From positions 15,511,208 to 15,575,207 of the forward strand of contig OU015568.1 of the NCBI GenBank assembly GCA_907165135.1: a stretch of 64,000 nucleotides of DNA, read 5' to 3'. This document shows positions 56,699-64,000 of this stretch, in pieces; positions within the stretch are counted from its first letter, which is position 1, and every line of letters begins with the position of its first letter. The notes beneath the pieces were generated by a model, which was given only the letters and a program-made list of their open reading frames with translations, was not told where the DNA came from and did no database searches. The stretch comes from Oikopleura dioica (Eukaryota; Chordata; Appendicularia; Copelata; Oikopleuridae). The translations under genes were made by a program, and so were the position numbers.

Positions 56699-58663
56699 GT
56701 TAGTGAGTGGTTTATTGATGTATTATGGTGTGTATGGATTCCGTACTTTGGAAAGACGCGTCGAGGAAAACGTGGTAGCAATTTGCTGTTCGTGTACTTG
56801 GTAGTTAGTACTTTGTTATACGAGCTGCTTCTGTCTAGGTGCCAAATTCGAGTTTATATTAAGGGTGAAGTCGTCGATTTGGCCGTTTTCAGGGGGTTAT
56901 ATCTCGGGACTTGGAATATGTGGGAGGCTGCAAAATAGCTTATATGGACCCTCACTCATGCTTTCTCATTATTGTCAGAAAAAAATAGAGACAAGTAATT
57001 ATTTTCTGAGAGAAAGTATTTCCCCAAACATTGAACCGGAAAGTATCTCAGAAAGAATTAGGTACCTCCCCCTAACAATTACCAAATATCTTCCGGCCAA
57101 ATTTAGGCGAAAAACAAAACTCACGTGTCTGAGAGTTCCGACTCTTTCTGAACCCCAGGTTATTTACCGTTGCATTTAGGGAGAAACAAAAAAGCGCCGG
57201 GCCGCTTTTAATGAGCTCCATTTTCTTATCGGCCTTTTAGAGTCGCCGGGGTCAAACAGCAAGCGCCACCTCATAATAGACTTTGGCGATACGTTTTCTC
57301 GTTTCGTAATTTGAAAAAATGATAACTAGGTCAATCATTGTTTTGGAGAAAATCGCTTATTCCATTCACTCACGTTGAAAAATGGTCAAACTATTCATAA
57401 TAGAAATCGCAATCCCTTTGACATTCGCTGTCGGACTGTCATCAGGGATGGAATTCGCTGGCGGTGCAAATATTCAAACTTTGTTGCCCTGAATTTTTGT
57501 AGCATTTTTTCGTGCATTCGATTTTTGAAAGAAAAAATGTCGATTTTTCAATCTTAGGAAGGTACCAAAAGGCTGGCAAACTAGGTTCGATAACCTGTGT
57601 GAAAACCTGAGTCAGGGTTTGAAACTGCTAAAGAAAAAGCCGCATATGCTACAGCAGATTTTACAAAATTGAACCCGCTATGCGGCTTTTTCTTTAGCTT
57701 TTTCAAACCCTGACTCAGGTTTTCACACAGGTTATCAAACCTAGTTTGTCAGCCGTTTGGTACCTTCCTAAGATCGAAAAATCGACATTTTTTCTTTCGA
57801 AAAAATCGAAAGCAAAAAAAAAATGTTCCAAACATTCAGGTTTTTTGACAGGTTGGCTAGCCCAGGCTTACAATAGCCTTTTTCCCTAGAACTTCGTCAA
57901 ATAGACAGTCTAAAAATTATATGGAACAGTATTTACTGTTGGTTTAAAGAATTGCTAAGTGAGCAATTTAGCTCCGGTAAAAAACTAAAACATCTACCGC
58001 AAACTCCCACAAATTCATGTTAGGCTTGGTTGGCCCCGGCGGGTTCCTCCCCTTAGATACATAAACCAGATATTTATGTTCCCCTGGTTTACCCTATTTC
58101 GTTATCCGGATTCCTGAATGTTGGGAGAAGAAGAAAGAGACTTTCTTTGTTGTAAATAGTTAAGTAAGGGGGTAACAAGCGATTATACGAAGTGAGAACA
58201 TGCTTACACAAGAAGCAAACACAAAAAAACCTATGTTTGCTGAAAAACACTGGGTAAGGAAACGGCTTCTCTGAAATTGATAACTATTTCTTCGATTCTA
58301 TTTTGAATTTATTTTCAAAACACATTCGAGAAATATTTTTACGAGTTAACCATTCCGGCTTTTAGTCTCTATTTCGATTGAATTTAACGCACAATAATAA
58401 TTTGTGCCGGTAGACTTATCACAGGGAAAAATCTGTGATTATTGACAAAGTGGCATCTCTCGAATTAATTGTTTCTTCTCGAGTTACTTGCTCGCAAAGA
58501 AGTGCTAGTTGTTTGAATTGGCTTGTTGTTTTGCCAACAATGGTGGCAAATCTGTAGGGGAAAGGTGTGTATTTTATACCCAGCAATATGTTTCTCCTTC
58601 AACGAGAAAACTCAATTATATATGTTTGTTGCATAGATCTAAGCAAGAAATATATAATGTAAT
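56699..58663. other. Spacer with palindrome, no gene supported
   Basis: About 2 kb. It contains the open extension after the TPR exon, MITE copy H inside a larger palindrome, and AT-rich sequence up to the retrotransposon edge. No other frame was convincing. Confidence 0.5.
57520..57808. repeat. MITE copy H inside a larger near-perfect palindrome
   Basis: The core 57581-57744 has ends CTAGGTTCGATAACCTG and CAGGTTATCAAACCTAG and arms AAAACCTGAGTCAGGG. The pairing continues outward through GGTACC and TCTTAGGAAGG to an ATGTCGATTTTTC arm, about 290 bp in all. The element ends CTAGGTTC are the same as in the PRPF4B insertion. Confidence 0.75.
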
Positions 58664-59010
58664 AGTTCTCAAAGCTGCTAACTAGGAACTATCATCTAAC
58701 TAAGTATGCCCTCTGAATCGACCAAACGCGACAGTCCTGCAATATACAATAAACACACTGTAACTCTCAGAAATCGTTTCTCTGTCTCTATTATTCCAGT
58801 CGGGGAGGCAGAGGATAAAACAGTATTTTTGTAAATTGGGCTGCTCGGCCCGTGCCTGTTCGTCGAGTGGAGTGGCAGCGCCGAGCTGAGTGCAATTCGG
58901 AAAATTTTGTGCCGAGTCACGCCCGGGCCAACCACTGGTTGGTCAGACGTGGCTCGACACTGACTAAGCAATTAAGAGGGAATCGTCATTACGTAACATC
59001 TAGGAGAACT
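58664..59010 (-). repeat. Candidate 3' LTR of the Ty3/gypsy element
   Basis: Read on the minus strand the block starts AGTTCTCC and ends GAGAACT, an inverted AGT...ACT border as in the 17.6/297 type of gypsy elements. It is directly preceded by a purine-rich tract AAGGGGGTTAAT (59011-59022), a plausible polypurine primer. Length 347 bp. The 5' LTR is outside the window, so identity of the two cannot be tested. Confidence 0.5.
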
Positions 59011-59132
59011 ATTAACCCCCTTGACGATTCCGTCTTCCTAAAATAGCAGGGCAGTGAAGTTTTGTGCAAGTTGTCGTGAAGCGGAGGTGAATTTGAAACT
59101 GAGCAGGAAGATGACAACTGCACCGCGGTCCA

Positions 59133-60558
59133 TTAGTATCGGCCGCGCATGTTGAGTCCACCACGTCGAGGTCGACCACGGTTGAATTCACGTCGACGGT
59201 CAGCCTCGAGTCGAGTGTGGTCATGGCGAGTTTGGAGCTGCTTGCGCTCTCGCTCCCTGTTGTAAGCCTCCCAGAGCTCGCGCCGGGAAACTTCTGAATC
59301 AAGGTCGGCCGGGTGGACCTGAACGGCCATGTCGATGACTTCGACGATCCCTTGCGACGCCGGAAGTGCCCGAAGGGGCCCGGATTCTACCAGCAAACGC
59401 TCGGTAGGAGTCCAGCCCTTCGAACCGACGGGGAAAAGTGGGGCTGCCCGGTATGGGAGCTTATCATCGCCGGGGAGGAAGGTCCCAGCGCTTCCATTCC
59501 AGGACGAAGCCGGGATCGGCGCCGATGATGTCGACGTCATTGTCGAGGAGGACTTTTGGTCAAGGGCGTCGGAGCCGGAAACGCCGACGTTGACGGTGTA
59601 TCCCGGTCCGGCGCGTCGTCCATCCAGGAGGGTTTACGCCCCTCAGGCGCTTTTTCTCAGGCTCCCCCTTCATCGATTGGGGAATAAATTTTGGAGGCTG
59701 AGACATGGGTTTTGGCCTCTTGAAAGCCGGTTTTTCGGCGGAAGAGCTCCGAGCGCCGCGTTTAGTTGGCAACGCCGCCGCCCGGTCCGATTTCGGCGCG
59801 GGCGCGGTTTTGCCAGTCTTGAAATTACCAGAGCGACGCTGGAACTTCGCGGATTTCTCTTTGACTAATTTTGACGCCGCGTCGTTATATTTTGAGCTGC
59901 TATGAAACAGCATCGAGGCCGTATTGAGAATCTCCGCCAGTTCGCTGGAATTGCGAAAGGCCTTTTTGTGGAGATCATCGCCTTTGCTGGCCAGCTTGGC
60001 CATCATTCCAAAAATGAGGCTCTCGATTCGATCGTGAGTCTCAGTCGTGGAGATCAAGCGGCCATTTAGAAGGAGCCTTTTTCCTTCGTTCCTTGCCTGA
60101 GCAAGGAATTCGTTTCGAACCTCGGTTCTGACGGGCTCGTCGATGGTCACTCTGAGTTCATCGGACTCGCCATCGGCGTTGTCCCACATTAGCCGATCTG
60201 GTGGCGAGGACACGGTGCGTACAATAAAGACGTCTGGTGTAGAGTCCGCAGGCGCCACAGTCGGTCTTTCCGGGGACAGAGGAGTAAGTACAGGCATTTC
60301 TGAGCCCGGTGACGGCGCTGATGTCTCCCGAACGGGTGACGACGACGCCGACACCATCGTTGCTTGCTCATTGGTTGGAGCCGACTCTGACTCAGTAGTT
60401 GGAGGCTGGGCGTGCCCGGAATCCTCCGAAAAGGGCTCAACGGGCCCAGGATCGGTTGAGTCCGGCGTAACGGTCTCGTCAAGTAAGCTGTCGCCCCCGG
60501 AGCCGAACTCGGCCGCACTGTCGAGTTCGACGCCGAGGTCAATACTTTGATGTTCCAT
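59133..60558 (-). CDS. Retrotransposon 3' ORF, gag/accessory-like
   Basis: This lies downstream of pol on the same strand. From an ATG at 60558 the frame has a Ser/Pro/Thr/Glu-rich N-terminal third (PDSTDPGPVEPFSEDSGH), a helical middle (EFLAQARNEGKRLLLNGRLI, SLIFGMMAKLASKGDDLHKK) and a basic Pro/Lys/Arg part ending at 59560. An overlapping frame continues from about 59600 to TAG 59133 and ends in RG-rich, RNA-binding-like sequence (REFNRGRPRRGGLNMRGRY). The helical plus basic plan resembles a gag/nucleocapsid, but its place after pol is where an env or accessory ORF is expected. No zinc knuckle, signal or transmembrane helix is seen. The switch of frame may be decay or frameshifting. Confidence 0.5.
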
Positions 60559-60600
60559 TTCTACGTCTAAAATATAGAGTATTAGATAATGTACGAGCTA

Positions 60601-61090
60601 TCACGTGACTTGTACAGAGTAATTTATTGACAATTCTTGCAAATAAACTATCTGAACTAGAGATTTTGGTACACAACGCACCCCCTTGATAGGGTGTACA
60701 TTATGTTCCAGAAAAGGGGTTTTTCTGAGAAAAACGAATAGCGCACTTTCTAGAAGACCGGCGGAGTTCACCGCGCTGGAGTTCCTCCGCCAACTTTCGA
60801 TCATTTTCCGCGCGACGAACCTGCGATCTTGTGACATTTTGCCGAACAGGTTCGACGCGCGCGTTTTTTGGTCTCAGACCTGAGTCTGGTACTAGAAAAT
60901 CTATGGGTCGGTTTCGTTTTCTAGGTGGTGGAGCACTTTTTGGTTTTGTTGGAACTGAGGGCGCCACCTGTGGCCCTTGAGTTTGATCTGAACTGGGTTT
61001 TCCTTATCACATGTCTCGCCCGATGAGTCAAACGTCCCCTCAGGGCAATTTAACTCCGGAGCAGAAGATTGCGGAGCCTCGAGCACCGGA
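60601..61090 (-). pseudogene. Pol C-terminal/inter-ORF segment, broken
   Basis: Open pieces with Pro/Lys/Arg-rich sequence (TKPKSAPPPRKRNRPIDFLV, RAENDRKLAEELQRGELRRS) lie between the integrase end and the 3' ORF in different frames. They may be the tail of pol. No domain is recognised. Confidence 0.35.
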
Positions 61091-64000
61091 GATTCAGTCT
61101 GAGCGCCAGGGGCTCATCCATCAGCGGTTTTTGTACTTTTTCCGGCTGTGGAAGGGTTTTCGGTAACGGAACTCGTAAACAAGGGAAAAACGGGACACTG
61201 CCAAGGGCGGGTGGGCGCTCTACTCGTTTTAAAACACTGGATCTGTGGAACCAGTCAACATTGCCGTGCTTGTCGACAAGCTGGACAACGTAATTATTCG
61301 AACGATTAACGATATAGGGGCCCAACCACGAGAGTTTATGGGTCTTGGCAGTTGTACTCATTTCTCGCTTTAAAAATACTTCGTCCCCGGGCTCGAGAAT
61401 CTCAGGAGAAATTCTCGGACCATTTGCACGGACCTTGGCGTCCGCAGCTTCTTGACAAAGCTTTATCTTCTTGAAAAGAAGGTTTGTGACCCTAGCTCTA
61501 TCCCGTAAGAACTCAGGAATGTTTTCCCGACGAAATTACGCCATCTTTATCGAACTCACTGAGTCTCACTGGAGTTGAGAATACAACAGAGGATGGAGCT
61601 ATTTTTGTAGTACTATTTGGAACGCTGTTCATCACATAAGTTACTCGTTTTATTATGCTCGGCCAGTCGAGATTAAAAGAATTGGTACAGATGTATACGC
61701 AATTTTTTAATTCTCTGTGACGCGATTCGAGTAAAGAACACGCTTGGGGTCGAAAAGCAATGTGATAACGCCAGGCCAACCCGTTAATCGCGGCAAATTC
61801 GCTGTTCAGAGCGCTAGTAAAATGAGTACCGCGGTCTGTCGAAATCACCTTGGGATGGGGAAAAACGTCCAGTAAGTGCTCCTGGATAGCTTTACATGCA
61901 TCAACAGCCCGGCACCTCCGGCAAGGAACTGCGATGATGTAACGACTAAATGTATCGACCATAGTGCACGCATATCGAAGACCGCTTTTTGACGGCTTCA
62001 TCTCTATAAAGTCAACGTGAACTCTTTCAAAGGGGCGAGATCCCTTTATGGTTGGACGGAATCCTGGGTCCACGTGATGTCCGCGAGCACCTTTCCCGTG
62101 CACGCAGAAACATGAACGAACGTACTGAGTCAGATCGTCACTGAAATTTGGCCATGTTAAGTGGCTCATGCTTTCAACCATCCGGTCCTTTCCGGCGTGG
62201 TTCTTTCCATCATGGAATGTTCTCAGAATCTCTGGGCGCATTCCACGTGGCACGTATATTCGATTTTTGAACATGAGCGCGCCAGTTTCAGTGCACAACG
62301 ATAACTGTTTAAAATAACGCGAAAGAAATGCTGCTTCCTCACAGTTCGAGTCGAAACGCATCTCTTTATTGTGAGTCAGAGCTTCGATTGCCGCTTTACA
62401 GGGCTCATCGTGAGCCTGCTCAGAGATGAGTGACATTTTCGCGTAGATACCCTTCTCAATGGGAGCTTTTTCAGTGACATGAGCGGCTATGTCACTTGAC
62501 ACAAGTGCTGATAGACCTTCAGGTGAGGTCAAGTCATTTGCGTTGAACTTTACCTCTGGGGAGTCTTTAAGTGACACCCACGATGGAACGTAGATATCAA
62601 AATTGTGAAATTTGTGGAACGTCCCAGCTGGGCCGTTCTCGCCCTTGTAAGTAGGACGAGACATGTCCAAGTTAGCTGGCCGACTGAAGTAGTCAGCGAG
62701 CGCGTTTGCCTGACCTTCGATATATATACAGACAAAGTTGTACTGTGACAAAAATGCCACCACCTTGCCAGTTTGTCGTTTTTACTGATCCGCTGATCAA
62801 TAAAGGTCAAGGCTCTGTGATCTGTTTTAATGATAAATCTACGTCCAAGAAGGTATACTCTACAGTCAGTAACAGCCAATAAAATAGCATTGGCTTCGCG
62901 TTCGGAAGCCGAATACCTTGACTGGCACTCTGTAAATGTTTTTGAACCGATTTTAACGATTCTGGACTTACCGTCCACAATTTGGAGAAGACTCCATCCT
63001 GCCGCCGATGCAGAAGCGTCGGTTACAAGAATGAATTCCTTCGAAAAATCTGGAAACCAAATCATTGACTCCGAGGCAAGCTTGACCTTGATTTTATTGA
63101 ACGCTTTCTGCGCACTCGAAGGCCAATCAAACTTACCCCGTGGTCTATTAGTTTTCAGAACTTGATTGATGGGCTTCATTAGATGTGAAAAATTTTCGGT
63201 GGCAATGGGGTCGCCCGGTTTAATTGATGCAAAGTTGCGGCACCAATTTAACATCCCCAATAAGGACTGCAGCCCTTTATAATCTTTTGGGGGCTGCATA
63301 TCGACGATGGCTTTGACATTATCTGGGTCGGCTCGTTGGCCCTGGGCGTCTATGATCCGGCCTAGCCACTTGTTCTCGGGGAACAATAATTTCGTTTTGG
63401 ATCCTCCACAAACGAAACCGTACTCTGCGAGTTTGGATAATAACTCGTCAAGAGTAGCGCAGTAAGTATCAAAGTCATCGCTGAACAATAATATATCGTC
63501 AACAAATAACATGATGTTCTTCCTGTGCTTCATGTCCCGGAGAGCGTGCGTAATTGCACGGACGAATAAATGACCTGAGCTACGTAATCCAAATGGAAGA
63601 CGAGTGAATTTCAAACACTCGTCGTTCCAGAAAATAGACAATTTTACCTGGTCCTCCTCCCTTACCTTGATATTCCAAAAACCCGATGCAATATCTAAGA
63701 GGCCGAAGTATTTCATTCCCACTGGGACCTCCATCGCGGCCTCGATATTCGGAATTTGGTAAGTGTCTGCATCTACAAGAAGGGGATTAACCGTGAGGTT
63801 TAGATTAAGTATGAGGCGGGAACCCCCGTCGTGCTTGCTAACAGCACCGACGGGTGTATTCCACCCCATACTATTCTCACAAATCGCCAGAACCCCGATT
63901 TTCTTGAGCATTTCAATCTGCTCAGTGATGGGCCCCACGTGTCGCTCGGCGACCCGAAACTGTGGAACGTGACGAGTCTTACCGGGCACGGTAAGGATTT
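61091..64000 (-). mobile_element. Ty3/gypsy retrotransposon pol (RT, RNase H, integrase), frame-disrupted and cut by window edge
   Basis: From the right edge the minus strand reads a reverse transcriptase (GSRLILNLNL, LLDIASGFWNIKV, FTRLPFGLRSSGHLF, catalytic FVDDILLFSDD), then RNase H (LVTDASASAAGW, SASEREANAILLA, IIKTDHRALTFI). Integrase follows, with a zinc-finger region (HDGKNHAGKDRM, SCFCVHGKG), the DDE core (VHVDFIEM, ISTDRGTHFTS, CSLLESRHRE) and a C-terminal SH3/chromo-like block (THKLSWLGPYIVNR). The frame changes at about 62760, between RNase H and integrase, and at about 61540 after the integrase core, so this copy is probably inactive. Domain order RT-RH-IN defines Ty3/gypsy; in larvaceans such elements are called Tor. 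Protease, gag and the 5' LTR lie beyond the window. Confidence 0.93.

Noticed and set aside
59313..60550. Plus-strand frames of 71-179 codons opposite the retrotransposon 3' ORF
   Set aside because: GC-rich shadows of the minus-strand ORF without any motif.

Overview
The window is nuclear DNA from a very compact animal genome. It most likely belongs to an appendicularian (larvacean) tunicate close to Oikopleura dioica. The reasons are: introns mostly of 40-50 bp; genes packed at 100-400 bp spacing in a long same-strand series; acceptor-like AG sites directly before several start codons, as expected for spliced-leader trans-splicing; several introns that only restore the frame if read as GA-AG, GG-AG or GC-AG; a Ty3/gypsy element with Tor-like organisation; and a Gla-domain receptor tyrosine kinase, an architecture I know only from tunicates. 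Species is an inference, because no rRNA or mitochondrial marker is present.

Layout. 1-4200: a mosaic of broken gene pieces (Tc1-like transposase, UDP-glucose pyrophosphorylase, PIP5K, S28 peptidase), then a degenerate tandem repeat and a 500-base gap. 5504-11308: plus-strand genes: the end of an SLC17 transporter, a membrane-anchored type-B carboxylesterase, a small secreted basic protein and a glutathione S-transferase. 11382-52883: almost entirely minus strand: PRPF4B kinase, FAF1, tRNA-Lys, an unidentified nuclear-type protein, an RS-rich protein, PP2A scaffold subunit A, EXOC1/Sec3, COPS6, an inositol hexakisphosphate kinase, the Gla-RTK, TBCK, eIF1A and ArfGAP1. Two small genes sit inside introns of PRPF4B and FAF1, and one small plus-strand gene lies between minus-strand genes. 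53263-56698: a plus-strand TPR co-chaperone-like gene, divergent from ArfGAP1. 58664-64000: a minus-strand, frame-disrupted Ty3/gypsy retrotransposon running off the window edge.

Dispersed through introns and spacers is a MITE-like family with CTRGG-type inverted ends around a conserved AACCTGAGTCAGG block. Two members or relatives have clean 8-bp target duplications, which suggests hAT-like mobilisation. One relative (788 bp) sits in a coding exon of PRPF4B, where splicing as a GG-AG intron would restore the reading frame exactly. Three other long palindromic elements (about 150, 740 and 790 bp) occupy introns or the TBCK/eIF1A spacer.

The genes are mostly housekeeping: splicing (PRPF4B), protein turnover (FAF1, COPS6), phosphatase scaffolding (PP2A-A), vesicle traffic (EXOC1, ArfGAP1, TBCK), inositol pyrophosphate signalling (IP6K), translation start (eIF1A) and detoxification (GST, esterase). 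The standout is the Gla-RTK, which joins vitamin-K-dependent chemistry to a TAM-like kinase through a minimal ectodomain.
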